Shown: piece after piece, positions 25,300-35,208 of the stretch
Numbering within the stretch: position 1 is the stretch's first letter
Layout of the letters: every line of letters starts with the position of its first letter
From: Microbulbifer sp. MKSA007
GTDB lineage: Bacteria > Pseudomonadota > Gammaproteobacteria > Pseudomonadales > Cellvibrionaceae
Length of the DNA: 64,000 bases
NCBI GenBank assembly: GCA_032615215.1
Contig: CP128433.1
Span: 4,014,501-4,078,500 of the forward strand
Direction of reading: 5' to 3'
Notes under the pieces: model-generated
Seen by the model: only the letters and a program-made list of their open reading frames with translations
What the model was told of the DNA's origin: nothing
The model's database searches: none
Position numbers and translations under genes: made by a program

Positions 25300-25896
25300 A
25301 TGAGCAATATACCCAACACTGTGGAAGTCCTGGAGAAGCTCCGCTGGAATGCCCACCTGTGCAAACACAGCCACTTCCGAGCCTCCATGAAGGGGCGCAA
25401 TTTGCATGTGCTTTGCGGGGTGCCCATCGTTGTCGTCAACCTGTTCCTCGGTTCGCTTTTCTTCTCCCTGATCAATGCAGAGCTGCCTGATTGGACCAAG
25501 TGGAGTGGTGCGGCGCTGGCCCTGCTGGCCGCGCTATTGGGCGGCGTGCAAACTTTCTTCAATTTTAAGAAAAACTATGAGGGACATCGGCAGGTAGGCA
25601 ACGAGTACCTGGCAATCGCCAGGGAGTGCGAGCGGCTGATCGCCCTTTACTTCGACGATATCCTGGATCTTGAGCATCTATCCAAGAAGATCTCAGAACT
25701 GAATACACGCTACAGTGAAATCAACCAGCGAGCGGAAGAGTTTATTGTCTCAGATAAGGTATACAGGCAAGCGGTGCATATCCAGAATCAAAAGGCCAAC
25801 CGGGAGCCCTCTCTGGTAGAGCAGATGCGTAATCGCCAGGCCACTGCGCAAAGAGTCGCCGAGGAGGCTCTCGAAATCGCAGAGAGCAGTCACTAA
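25300..25896 (+). CDS. SLATT-type two-transmembrane protein
   Basis: A 198-residue protein with two membrane segments at about residues 36-57 and 66-87, followed by a long alpha-helical region (NYEGHRQVGNEYLAIARE). This is the layout of SLATT domains (DUF4231-like), which in conflict systems serve as membrane-perturbing effectors next to SMODS nucleotidyltransferases or SLOG proteins. Here no such sensor partner is adjacent: the next gene is an RNA methyltransferase and the previous one a transporter. It may act as a stand-alone protein with an unrelated role. The start has an AAAGGA site. Confidence 0.7.
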   Translation: MSNIPNTVEVLEKLRWNAHLCKHSHFRASMKGRNLHVLCGVPIVVVNLFLGSLFFSLINAELPDWTKWSGAALALLAALLGGVQTFFNFKKNYEGHRQVGNEYLAIARECERLIALYFDDILDLEHLSKKISELNTRYSEINQRAEEFIVSDKVYRQAVHIQNQKANREPSLVEQMRNRQATAQRVAEEALEIAESSH

Positions 25897-25970
25897 CTCC
25901 CCCATCAATACCGCAACATTATCCTGGGGAAGTGGAAACTTCCCTACTTCCTATAGTAACAAATCGAAAA

Positions 25971-26471
25971 ATGCAGACAGATCACAGTAGTCATCAACCC
26001 AGTAAAAACACTTACCCATTATGCTATTTAGCCACCGATATCGGCACACCGAGCAATGTCGGCGGCCTATTTCGTATCGCCGATGCACTCGGCGTAGAGA
26101 AAATTTATTTAACCGGTGAAAGCCTGGTTCCACCTAATTCCAAAATTCGAAAAGTTTCCCGGTCTACAGAAAAGTACGTTCCCTACGAATATCACTCATC
26201 TGCAGTCAATATCGCGCAAACCTTAAAAAATAAGGGCTATCGATTAATTTGTCTGGAGATTGCCTCAAACAGCGTCGAACTCAAAGATACCCCCGTTTCC
26301 AAAGGGGATAAAATATGTTTGGTATTGGGCTCTGAAAAGGATGGAGTTACCCCTGAACTCCTTGAACTGGCAGATGCTGTGGTACACATACCTATGCAGG
26401 GTATCAATTCCTCAATGAATGTTACTTCCGCCTGCGCTATAGCGACCTATGCTTTGTTGGAAAAAATTTAA
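25971..26471 (+). CDS. TrmH/SpoU family RNA methyltransferase
   Basis: SPOUT-fold RNA ribose methyltransferase of about 166 residues. The three signature blocks are present: SNVGGLFRIADALG (motif 1), LVLGSEKDGVTPEL (motif 2) and IPMQGINSSMNVTSACAIATY (motif 3, in two adjoining stretches), which form the trefoil knot and SAM site. The substrate nucleotide is not known; it lacks the RNA-binding extension of the larger TrmH and RlmB. I choose the ATG at 25971; a GTG at 25932 is possible. It overlaps the aldo/keto reductase gene by four bases at convergent ends. Confidence 0.85.
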   Translation: MQTDHSSHQPSKNTYPLCYLATDIGTPSNVGGLFRIADALGVEKIYLTGESLVPPNSKIRKVSRSTEKYVPYEYHSSAVNIAQTLKNKGYRLICLEIASNSVELKDTPVSKGDKICLVLGSEKDGVTPELLELADAVVHIPMQGINSSMNVTSACAIATYALLEKI

Positions 26472-27352
26472 TCGGGCACTTTGACCATTATATTTTTCTG
26501 ATTAACATAATCGGGATCACCGCCCAACCTTTTATTGCAGTTCAATCCATTAATTGCCTGGATCTCCGCATTGCTCAAATTAAAATCAGATATTAAGAAG
26601 TTATTGCGTATGTGATCCAGGCTTTCCGCCTTGGGAATAACTATGCGATGCTGCTGGATATTCCACTTAAGGATAACCTGCCCCGAAGTCACCCCATGAT
26701 TATTCGCAATGTCCACAATTACTGGATCTATGAGAGGTTTTTCATGAGCCTCGACACCGCTCCATGTAGATCCCGACCCCAAAGGAGACCAGCTGCAAAT
26801 CGCAATTTTATGGAACTGGCAATAATCTACTAAAGGCTGCTGAGTAAAATAGGGATGCAGTTCAATTTGATTACAAACAGGGCGCACTTCCGAGAAAGTC
26901 GCCAGTTGTTCAATATCAGATTTACGAAAGTTTGACACCCCCAGGGCCCGCACTTTTTTCTGCTGGTAAAGCGCCTCCATTGCACCCCAGGTCTCCCGGG
27001 TATAGGCCGGCATGGGCCAATGGATCAGATATAGGTCCAGGTATTCCAGCTGCAAACGCTCTAGGCTACGGGCAAATGCATCGTGAGTTTTATTGGTTCC
27101 CTGCTCCGTATCCCAAACTTTACTGGTAATAAAAAGCTCTTCCCTCGCTAGGCCGGATTCTTTGATCGCTCTTCCCAGAGCTCGCTCATTTCCATAGACC
27201 GATCCTGTGTCAAAATGACGATATCCCACTGACATGGCTTTCAAGATAACTTCTGTTACATACTCATCATCCTGCTGCCAGCTGCCAATCGCAGCCATTC
27301 CCATGCCGAGCTGAGGTATCTCTACACCGTTATTCAATTCGAGAAAATACAT
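26468..27352 (-). CDS. Aldo/keto reductase
   Basis: NADPH-dependent aldo/keto reductase of 294 residues. Catalytic tetrad positions are visible: Asp in YRHFDTGSVYGNE with Tyr in the same stretch, Lys in ITSKVWD and His in LIHWP. The ALGVSNF, VCNQIELHP and GVTSGQVILKW motifs of the AKR5-type 2,5-diketo-gluconate reductase-like group are also present. The physiological substrate is unknown. ATG at 27352 has an AAAGGA site eight bases upstream; a TTG two codons earlier is less likely. Confidence 0.88.
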   Translation of the reverse strand: MYFLELNNGVEIPQLGMGMAAIGSWQQDDEYVTEVILKAMSVGYRHFDTGSVYGNERALGRAIKESGLAREELFITSKVWDTEQGTNKTHDAFARSLERLQLEYLDLYLIHWPMPAYTRETWGAMEALYQQKKVRALGVSNFRKSDIEQLATFSEVRPVCNQIELHPYFTQQPLVDYCQFHKIAICSWSPLGSGSTWSGVEAHEKPLIDPVIVDIANNHGVTSGQVILKWNIQQHRIVIPKAESLDHIRNNFLISDFNLSNAEIQAINGLNCNKRLGGDPDYVNQKNIMVKVPD

Positions 27353-27555
27353 AATCAATATCCTTTCAGACTACTGAGCGGTAAATCAGCAAGGACCAAG
27401 AGGGAATAGAACCGGGGTCACATTTATTTCGCTGAGTGTAGGCCGTACAGAAGTCAACGCGTAGAAAACAGCGAACTCACGCCAACTCCTGACTGCTAAT
27501 CACTCACCATGCAATAAAAAGAAACTAATTTGCTAAGTTCAGTGAATATAAGCGA

Positions 27556-27879
27556 TTATTTTGGAGGAAGTGAGCCCGCAAATACCGCTCCACGACTGAC
27601 CCAGTTATCCAAATCCTCTGCGACAGCATCTTCTTCCACATACACCATGCCTTTTAAGGGGCGCCCGGTGTAATCCATAGGCCGGGTATAGCGTTCGGCC
27701 AACGCAGTTTGATACTCATCAGGCCCAACCCGGACCATCAACTCCTCTCCAACAACCCCACAGGCCATATTGCCATTCAACATAAAAGCGAGACCTCCAA
27801 ACATCTGCTTTTCACTGAGGCCTTCATTTCCCTGAAGTAATTTGCGCACTTTTTCAGCCAGAGTTTCGCTGTACGCCAT
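27556..27879 (-). CDS. TfoX/Sxy N-terminal domain protein
   Basis: A 107-residue protein that consists only of the TfoX N-terminal domain (SEKQMFGGLAFMLNGNMACGV and VGPDEYQTAL). Full-length Sxy/TfoX regulators of competence also have a C-terminal domain, missing here; these short forms are common and have no established role. The start at 27879 is supported by an AAGGAG site; a longer frame to 28065 adds a hydrophobic stretch unlike the family. Confidence 0.85.
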   Translation of the reverse strand: MAYSETLAEKVRKLLQGNEGLSEKQMFGGLAFMLNGNMACGVVGEELMVRVGPDEYQTALAERYTRPMDYTGRPLKGMVYVEEDAVAEDLDNWVSRGAVFAGSLPPK

Positions 27880-28196
27880 AGTTTTCTCCTTAATCACTTT
27901 TACCAGGCAGGAATACCCCCTCAGAAACTGCTTTTTTCTGAAAAGGTTAAAAACGATGAAATTTGAAAAGAATCGAGCGGAATTAAATGTGAACCCTAAT
28001 CCCAGCAAGACATTGGATGGAGCAATGAGCAAGTAAACTGCAAATACAACAGATAACTGCACCATAGCAAAAACGTTATTTCGAATAATCGTTTAAGTAT
28101 AGCAGTAGCTGAAGTTTCTACTTTAAGGAAGGGAAAAAATACGCCAGGAAATGAAAGGGCTGAAAAAAATTACAGAAATATTTCTATATTTGCTAA
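27880..28196. other. Intergenic region between purL and the TfoX-N gene
   Basis: About 317 bases hold the promoter of the TfoX-N gene. No further gene or known motif was seen. Confidence 0.4.
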
Positions 28197-28230
28197 AGAT
28201 TGTGGTGACCTGAAACGGCCACCACAATCT
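28197..28230 (-). terminator. Stem-loop after purL
   Basis: A 14-base imperfect stem (AGATTGTGGTGACC/GGCCACCACAATCT, one mismatch) lies 44 bases past the purL stop on the minus strand. Read in the minus direction it is followed by TTTAGC, so it fits a terminator with a short T run. Confidence 0.65.
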
Positions 28231-28273
28231 TTACGTGTACCTCGGCAGGCAAAAACCGAGGGAATGACTTGTC

Positions 28274-31200
28274 TTAGTCGACAAACACCCGCGCGTTACG
28301 GAACAAGCGCATCCAGCCGGAATCTTCTTTCCACTCATCTGGATGCCAGCTATTGCTGACAGCTCGAGCAACACGCTCAGGATGCGGCATCATAATAGTC
28401 ACGCGGCCATCCTCAGAACTCAGAGAGGTAATACCATTTACCGAGCCGTTGGGGTTGGCCGGATAAGTTTGGGTAATTTCCCCTTTGTTATTCAGGTAGC
28501 GCATCGCGATAGTGCCGGAAGCTTCACACTTCTCGAGCGCCTGCTGGTCAGCAAACTCCACTCGCCCCTCACCATGAGCAACGGCAACCGGCATGTAAGT
28601 ACCCGCCATACCTTTAAACAACACGGAAGGTGAGTCTTCAATGCCTACCAGTGCGAAGCGCGCTTCATACTGCTCAGAGAGGTTGCGCACAAAGCGCGGC
28701 CAGTGATCAGCACCTGGTATCAGCTCTTTGATCACCGAGAACATCTGGCAACCGTTACACACCCCCAAGCCGAAGGTATCGTTGCGATTGAAGAAGCCCT
28801 CAAACTGATCGCGGGCACGATCGTTAAAGAGGATGGTTTTAGCCCACCCCTCACCAGCACCCAGTACGTCGCCGTAAGAGAAGCCACCACAGCCCACCAA
28901 ACCTTTGAACTCATCCAACGCTACACGGCCAGACAGGATGTCACTCATATGTACGTCGACAGCGTTAAAGCCAGCGCGGTGGAAAGAGTGCGCCATTTCC
29001 ACTTGGCTATTCACGCCCTGCTCTCGCAGTACAGCAACTTTCGGGCGAACACCTTTAGCGATATAAGGTGCGCTGATATCGTCGTTGATATCGAAAGTGA
29101 GGTTTACTGTCAGGCCCGGGTCTTCTTTGGCTATTGCAGCGAATTCCTGCTCGGCACACTCGGCGTTATCGCGCAGGGACTGGATACGGTAGCTGGTTTC
29201 CGACCAGATCTGCTGCAATTCAGCACGGGAGCGCTTGAAGATTTCAACACCGTTATTAGTGATGCACAGGTGTTCGTTATTGTTCAGGTAACCGATCTTG
29301 TGGGTGGGTACACCCACAGCGGCAAAGCGCTGTACCAGCATATCCGCTTCACAGGCGGGAACCTGCAATACCGCACCCAGCTCTTCACTGAACAGCGCCG
29401 CAATCGGGTCTTCACCCAATTCGTAGATTTCCACATCCATACCCACGCGGCCGGCAAAGCCCATTTCCGCCAGGGTTGTAAACAGACCGCCGTCAGCGCG
29501 GTCGTGGTAGGCCATGATCAGGTCTTCATTCAGAGCCTGCTGTACCACCTCGAAGAAACCTTTCAGCTTCTTGGCATCGTCCAGGTCTGCGGGCTTGTCA
29601 CCCAGCTCGTTGTAGACCTGCGTCAGACAGGAGCCGCCCAAGCGATTTTTGCCGGCACCCAGATCGATAAACAGTAACTCACTCTCACCTTTATCGGTGC
29701 GCAGCTGCGGTGTCACTGTCTTGCGGACATCAGTTACCGGAGTAAAGGCAGAAATTACCAGAGACAGCGGTGCAGTAACCGATTTCTGCTCGCCCTCTTC
29801 CTCCCAGGCAGTGCGCATAGACATGGAATCCTTGCCCACCGGGATGGTAATGCCCAATTCAGGACACAACTCCATACCCACCGCTTCTACGGTTCGATAA
29901 AGTTTTTCCTCTTCACCCGGATGGCCCGCAGCACACATCCAGTTGGCGGAGAGTTTGATATCGGACAGTTGCTTCACTGGGGTACAGGCGATATTGGTAA
30001 TTGCCTCACCCACTGCCAGGCGGCCCGAGGCCGGTGCATCCAGCAATGCCACCGGGGTGCGCTCACCCATAGACATGGCTTCGCCGGCGTAGCTGTCATA
30101 GGCAACGGTAGTTACCGCGCAATCAGCCACCGGCACCTGCCAGGGACCGACCATCTGATCGCGGGAAACCTGACCGGTTACAGTGCGGTCACCGATAGTG
30201 ATCAGGAAGCTCTTGCTAGCCACTGTGGGCAGGCGCAGCACCCGCTCAGCCGCTTCATTCAGGTCGATATCTGCTGTGGAAAATGCCTTACTTTCCACCT
30301 GGCGAGTTTCTGCTTCACGGTGCATGCGCGGCGGCTTGCCGAACAACACCGACATCGGCAGGTCTACAGGCTTGGATTCAAACTTCTTGTCATTTAACAG
30401 CAGGTGCTTGTCTTCGGTAGCTTCACCGACAACGGCGTAAGGCGCGCGCTCACGCTCACAGATTTGCTCGAAGCGCTCCAGGTCTTCCGGCATCACTGCC
30501 AATACATAGCGTTCCTGGGATTCGTTACACCAGATTTCCAGCGGGCTCATACCCGGCTCATCACAGGGCACATTGCGCAGTTCAAAATTACCGCCGGTAC
30601 CGCCATCTTTCACCAACTCGGGGAAAGCATTGGACAAACCGCCCGCACCCACATCGTGGATAAAGGCAATGGGGTTGCTCTCACCCAACTGCCAGCACTG
30701 GTCGATCACCTCTTGGCAGCGACGCTCGATTTCCGGGTTTTGGCGCTGTACTGAAGCGAAATCCAGATCTTCAGAGCTGGAGCCGCTGGCCATACTGGAG
30801 GCTGCACCACCACCGAGGCCAATCAACATCGCCGGGCCACCCAGCACTACCAGTTTTGCGCCAGGGGAAAACTCGGGCTTGTCTACATGCTCTTCGCGGA
30901 TATTGCCGTACCCACCAGCCAACATGATCGGCTTGTGATAGCCGCGACGCTCGCCATCGAAATTTTCTTCAAAGGTACGGAAGTAACCGCAGATATTCGG
31001 GCGGCCAAACTCATTGTTAAATGCTGCACCACCGATCGGGCCTTCGATCATAATATCCAGAGCGGTAACAATACGCTCAGGCTTGCCATAGTTGGCTTCC
31101 CAAGGCTGCTCCCAGCCGGGAATGCGCAAGTTGGAAACCGTAAAACCGGTCAGGCCCACTTTTGGTTTGGAGCCACGGCCAACTGCACCTTCATCACGAA

Positions 31201-32138
31201 TTTCACCACCGGCCCCGGTACCAGCACCGGAGAAAGGAGCAATCGCGGTAGGGTGATTGTGGGTTTCCACTTTCATCAGCAGATGAATGGCTTCAGTGCT
31301 GAAACCGTATTCCTTGCTGTCAGGATCCGGGTAGAAACGCCCCGCTTCGCTACCAGTAACGACGGCTGCATTATCCGCATAGGCGGACAACACATTGTCC
31401 CCCCTTCTGGTAGGTATTCTTGATCATGCCGAATAGGGAGTGCGGCATTTCTTCGCCGTCGATGGTCCAGGAGGCATTGAAGATCTTGTGGCGGCAGTGC
31501 TCGGAGTTTGCCTGGGCAAACATCATCAGCTCTACATCTGTGGGATTGCGCTCCAGCTCTTGGAAACTGGTGAGCAGGTAATCAATCTCATCTTCGGCCA
31601 AGGCCAAGCCCAAGGTGACATTGGCATCTTCCAGAGCTTCGCGACCGCCCTCGAGAATATCCACACCGCGCAACGGGCGCGGCGCTTCTTCCACAAATAA
31701 TTGCTCAGCTTGAGCAAAATCGGTGAATACCGCTTCAACCATACGATCGTGTAAGCGGGAGGCCAGCACAAGGCGTTCAGCTTCGGTTAACTCGACACCA
31801 GTAACGTAGTAGGCGATGCCACGCTCCAGGCGATGAACTTTGTTCAGGCCAGTGTTATGAGCAATGTCAGTAGCCTTGGAAGCCCAGGGAGAAATTGTGC
31901 CCGGACGCGGCACTACCAGGATCAACTCGCCTTTCGGCTCGTGCTTTTCCTCGGTTGGGCCGTATTGGAGCAGTCGCTCCAGCAGGGCCATCTCCTGGTT
32001 ATCCAGTGAGTCGCTGTCTGCAAAGTGAACGAACTCAGCGTAGAGATCGTCGATGGTCGGTTGCAGCGCGCGCAGTTGATTGAGCAGGTTTTTATGGCGG
32101 AATTTCGACAGTGCAGGAGCACCACGCAGAACTAACAT
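28274..32138 (-). CDS. purL: Phosphoribosylformylglycinamidine synthase, with a one-base frameshift
   Basis: Single-chain FGAM synthase, step four of purine synthesis, that uses glutamine and ATP. Residue blocks are complete across both pieces: an N-terminal PurS-like region (MLVLRGAPALSKFRHKN), two PurM-like halves (TAIAPFSGAGTGAGGE) and the C-terminal glutaminase with GVCNGCQMFS, HGEGR and PHPER. The reading frame is broken at a six-base C run at 31399-31404 (G on the coding strand). With five bases, MIKNTYQ continues as KGDNVLSAYADNAA as expected; with six it ends at a stop near 31371. Total length without the extra base is about 1287 residues, normal for PurL. I start at the ATG at 32138, which gives the family's LRGxPALSxFR start. 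It is divergent from mltF, as in other gammaproteobacteria. Confidence 0.9.
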
Positions 32139-32551
32139 TGCGGGAGATAGCCTCTTGTCTAAATGAGAAAGATTGCGCGAATGGGATTTCGCACAAGGCC
32201 CCGGAAATTTGAGAGGCGCAATTGTACCTGAAGCATCGCTACTCCAACACACCCGCCCGACACTTGGGTACACATGAACTAATTAGTAACCTGAATGTTC
32301 AAAAGACCAGCAAGCTTGGCTGTAAATAAACCAACTTTGTATCAAAGTCAGGCTCGCCTACCTAAGTCTGTAATGCTTTGCAAGCGCGCAGATCACAGTG
32401 TTCAAAAGACAAACTGGGCAGATTGTCGTCAAATAATGTAAAATTGGCGGACTGCGTCAAATTTTGCCCTCGTACTTGAGAGCGAAATCGACATACAGGG
32501 CCTTAGGCACAACAGCAAATAAACCAACGGACTAGCTAGAGAGGACAGCCT
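32139..32551. other. purL-mltF divergent promoter region with direct repeats
   Basis: A 413-base spacer. Two different 12-base sequences each occur twice: TGTTCAAAAGAC at 32296-32307 and 32399-32410, and AAATAAACCAAC at 32324-32335 and 32517-32528. The order is A-B-A-B. No convincing PurR box was seen. The function of the repeats is not known; chance or decay of a duplication is possible. Confidence 0.5.
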
Positions 32552-34030
32552 ATGATGATGAAAAGCCGTATGCTGCGCTACGTCCGCCGTGTGTGCAAAG
32601 GGATCGCCTTGTCCTGCTGCGCCTCCCTGCTGGTTGCCAGTAAAGCACCGAATACACTCGAGCGTGTCAAAGCCACCGGTGAATTGGTTGTCCTGTCACA
32701 AAACGGCCCCACCACTTATTACGAAGACGCCTCCGGCAACCCGACGGGCTTTGAATACGGCATGCTGCGTGCATTTGCTGAGGAGCTGGGGGTGAAATTG
32801 GTAATTCGCGACGTGCACGATCTGGACGAAATGTTCGATCAGCTGCGCGACCCGGAGGGTGGTGCGCACTTCGCGGCTGCCGGCCTCACGGTAACTCCAG
32901 AGCGTCGCGAACAAGTCCGCTTTACCCCATCCTATTTTGAGATTCGCCAACAGGTTATCTACCGAGTTGGCGAACAGCGGCCGCGTAAAACTAGCGATCT
33001 CGAAGGAAAAAAGGTCGCCGTCATTGCCGGTAGTGCTCACGCAGAAGAAATGAAGAAACTCTCCACCCGCTATACCGAGTTGGATTGGGAGGAAGTCTCC
33101 GACGTGGACGCCATGGAATTGGTGGAGATGGTGCAGGAAGGAAAATACAATTATGCAATTGTGGATTCCAACGCTTACGCAGTTCACCGCGGCCTTTACC
33201 CAAACACTGCAGTTGCGTTCAACCTCACCCAATTCCAACCGGTTTCCTGGGCCTTCCCACAAAGTGATGACGACAGCCTATATCGCAGTGCACGCCGCTT
33301 TATGTTGCGCGCCAATACCAATGGCATGATTGCCCAGTTGCGGGAAGAATTTTTCGGCCACGTCAGCGACCTAAATGTGGGCGGCGCCAAAGCCTTTGCC
33401 AAGCGCAGCCGCGAGCGCCTGCCCCAGTGGCGCGGCACCATGCAAAAGGTTGCCGACCAATATGACCTCGACTGGCACTTACTCGCGGCCCTCAGCTACC
33501 AGGAATCCTATTGGAATCCGCGTGCCCGCTCTCGCACCGGTGTACGCGGCCTGATGATGCTGACTCTGAACACCGCAAAAGATCTCGGTGTAAACCGCCT
33601 AAACCCCGAAGAGAGCATTGAGGGTGGTGCCCGCTATATCGTACAAATCCGCAACAAACTGCCGGATCGCATTCGCGAGCCCGACAGAACCTGGATGGCA
33701 CTGGCTGCCTACAACGTAGGCTATGGCCACCTTGAGGATGCCCGGGTACTGACAGAACGAATGGGCGGCAATCCAGATCTTTGGCCCGATGTGCGCGAAC
33801 ACCTGCCCCTTCTGGCCAAGCGTCAGTATTACAAGACCACCAAACACGGCTATGCCCGAGGCTGGGAACCGGTGACTTATGTACAGAATATCCGCCACTA
33901 TCAAGCCCTTCTGAGCTGGAGTAGCCGCATTGAGGAACAACGACTGGCCGCAGCCAATGATGAAAACGGCGGGATCCTTGCTGAGAACAGCGCAGTGAAT
34001 TCCGAAGCCAGCGCCGCCCCCGCTCTCTAA
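32552..34030 (+). CDS. mltF: Membrane-bound lytic murein transglycosylase F
   Basis: Two-domain exported protein of 492 residues. After a signal region comes a periplasmic binding protein type 3 domain (ERVKATGELVVLSQNGPTTY to about residue 270), then the SLT lysozyme-like domain with the catalytic Glu in SYQESYWNP and the motifs RSRTGVRGLMMLT and MALAAYNVGYGH. MltF cleaves peptidoglycan glycan strands to 1,6-anhydro ends; the first domain modulates it. E. coli has the same gene order with purL. Three ATG codons in a row lie at the start; the AGAGAGGA site favours the first. The N-terminus lacks a clear lipobox Cys before the mature region. Confidence 0.92.
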   Translation: MMMKSRMLRYVRRVCKGIALSCCASLLVASKAPNTLERVKATGELVVLSQNGPTTYYEDASGNPTGFEYGMLRAFAEELGVKLVIRDVHDLDEMFDQLRDPEGGAHFAAAGLTVTPERREQVRFTPSYFEIRQQVIYRVGEQRPRKTSDLEGKKVAVIAGSAHAEEMKKLSTRYTELDWEEVSDVDAMELVEMVQEGKYNYAIVDSNAYAVHRGLYPNTAVAFNLTQFQPVSWAFPQSDDDSLYRSARRFMLRANTNGMIAQLREEFFGHVSDLNVGGAKAFAKRSRERLPQWRGTMQKVADQYDLDWHLLAALSYQESYWNPRARSRTGVRGLMMLTLNTAKDLGVNRLNPEESIEGGARYIVQIRNKLPDRIREPDRTWMALAAYNVGYGHLEDARVLTERMGGNPDLWPDVREHLPLLAKRQYYKTTKHGYARGWEPVTYVQNIRHYQALLSWSSRIEEQRLAAANDENGGILAENSAVNSEASAAPAL

Positions 34031-34124
34031 TCCCCCTCTAGGCCAGCTTAGCCTGGCCGAAGAAAGCCCCAAATATCTCCACCTTAATCTATATTCATCT
34101 GGTCCCGGTTGGAGTGCCTGAGCG

Positions 34125-34529
34125 ATGGATAATCCAGATACGGTAAGAGAGATCGAGCAGTTTATTGACTACCTCGTGCAGGCCGGGGTGTACTGCAGAG
34201 AAGACGAACTGGAAAGTGTCTACCACCGGGAAATGGAGGTCTTCATACTAGATCCTTCGGACCGGGTCACGGTGGCAGACAAAACGGCCTTCATCAATAT
34301 GTTTAAAGCCAAGCGTGACGCGGGTGAACTACCTCTCAACGACTGGAAAAAAATTCACCGCATAGTGGCAAATGAAAACAGTGCTTTAGTAATCTTCTCG
34401 CGAAAAAACAATTTGGCTGGCCAGGAGCAACTGTTAAAACTGGCGATAGATTTGGTGTATGAAAATGGGCGCTGGCAGGTCACGAGGGAAGTTATATTCC
34501 TAGAGCCAGCACTTCCTGGTTCAAGCTAG
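34125..34529 (+). CDS. NTF2-like (SnoaL-type) protein of unknown function
   Basis: A 134-residue protein with the alternating helix and strand pattern of the NTF2-like fold: an N-terminal helix (REIEQFIDYLVQAGVY), then a middle region RVTVADKTAFINMFKAKRD and a C-terminal strand pair ending WQVTREVIFL. There are no catalytic residues I can assign. A GGAG site precedes the ATG. It lies between mltF and the end of the opposing arsenosugar-type operon, and I see no functional link to either. Confidence 0.55.
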   Translation: MDNPDTVREIEQFIDYLVQAGVYCREDELESVYHREMEVFILDPSDRVTVADKTAFINMFKAKRDAGELPLNDWKKIHRIVANENSALVIFSRKNNLAGQEQLLKLAIDLVYENGRWQVTREVIFLEPALPGSS

Positions 34530-34554
34530 AAATACTCCTTACTCTCAATTGCTT

Positions 34555-35208
34555 TTAATCTGCTTCCCGAAAATCTGCCAGATTCATCGAAAGAGCTCTA
34601 GGTAAAAACTGCAAATCCTCAGGTTCATCAATATCCGCAAGCACATCCAATTGCTGACAGCGCATATCACATTCCAGTAATCGCTCCAGGGTTTGCTGGG
34701 CAACGACTTCAGTACTCCAACATATATCTTCAAACAAGCGAGAATGCAGGTACTTCAAGCCCAACAGGGTGTAGCCACCATCATTTGCGGGATACATAAC
34801 AGAGTCCGTGTGCACTAGCGCCACAGCTGCGGCTCGGATTCTTTCTGCATTTAATGCCGGACAATCTGTCCCCAATAAAAAGAGCCCCTGGCCAGCGGCA
34901 TAAGAACTTTTCGCTGCCCGCCACAAGCGCTGACCGAGATCACCTTCTGACTGGCTGTATAGCTTTACCCCCTGAGGCAACTTGAACTCCTGCCAAAAAG
35001 GGTGCCTGGAGTTAGGCGCAACATGCAGCTCGACAGGGCCCAGATTCGCCTTAACCGCTTCTGCCAATGTATCCTGCAATAACTGTAATGCGAGAGCGGC
35101 TGCGCCCTTCTCTCCCAAAGTAGGAATTAGCCGAGTTTTTGCATACCCTGGCAACGGAGCCTTAGCCATCACTACAAGACGCATGGGCGGCAATAGAAAA
35201 CTACTCAT
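34555..35208 (-). CDS. TIGR04282-type glycosyltransferase (arsenosugar / rSAM-selenodomain associated transferase 1)
   Basis: Glycosyltransferase of 217 residues in the TIGR04282 group. The sequence MRLVVMAKAPLPGYAKTRL at the N-terminus and LFLLGTDCPALNAERI with a DGGYTLLGL block are the family signatures (nucleotidyltransferase-like GT-A fold). It is the last gene of a six-gene operon and starts inside the end of the previous gene (eight-base overlap), which indicates coupled translation. Members are found next to ArsS-type radical SAM genes, and this context supports a role in adding or building the sugar part of an arsenosugar. The exact donor and acceptor are unknown. A longer frame from 35253 is less likely. 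Confidence 0.85.
   Translation of the reverse strand: MSSFLLPPMRLVVMAKAPLPGYAKTRLIPTLGEKGAAALALQLLQDTLAEAVKANLGPVELHVAPNSRHPFWQEFKLPQGVKLYSQSEGDLGQRLWRAAKSSYAAGQGLFLLGTDCPALNAERIRAAAVALVHTDSVMYPANDGGYTLLGLKYLHSRLFEDICWSTEVVAQQTLERLLECDMRCQQLDVLADIDEPEDLQFLPRALSMNLADFREAD

Noticed and set aside
28703..29677. A 324-codon open frame antisense to purL
   Set aside because: Artefact of codon bias in purL; no family features and no start signals.
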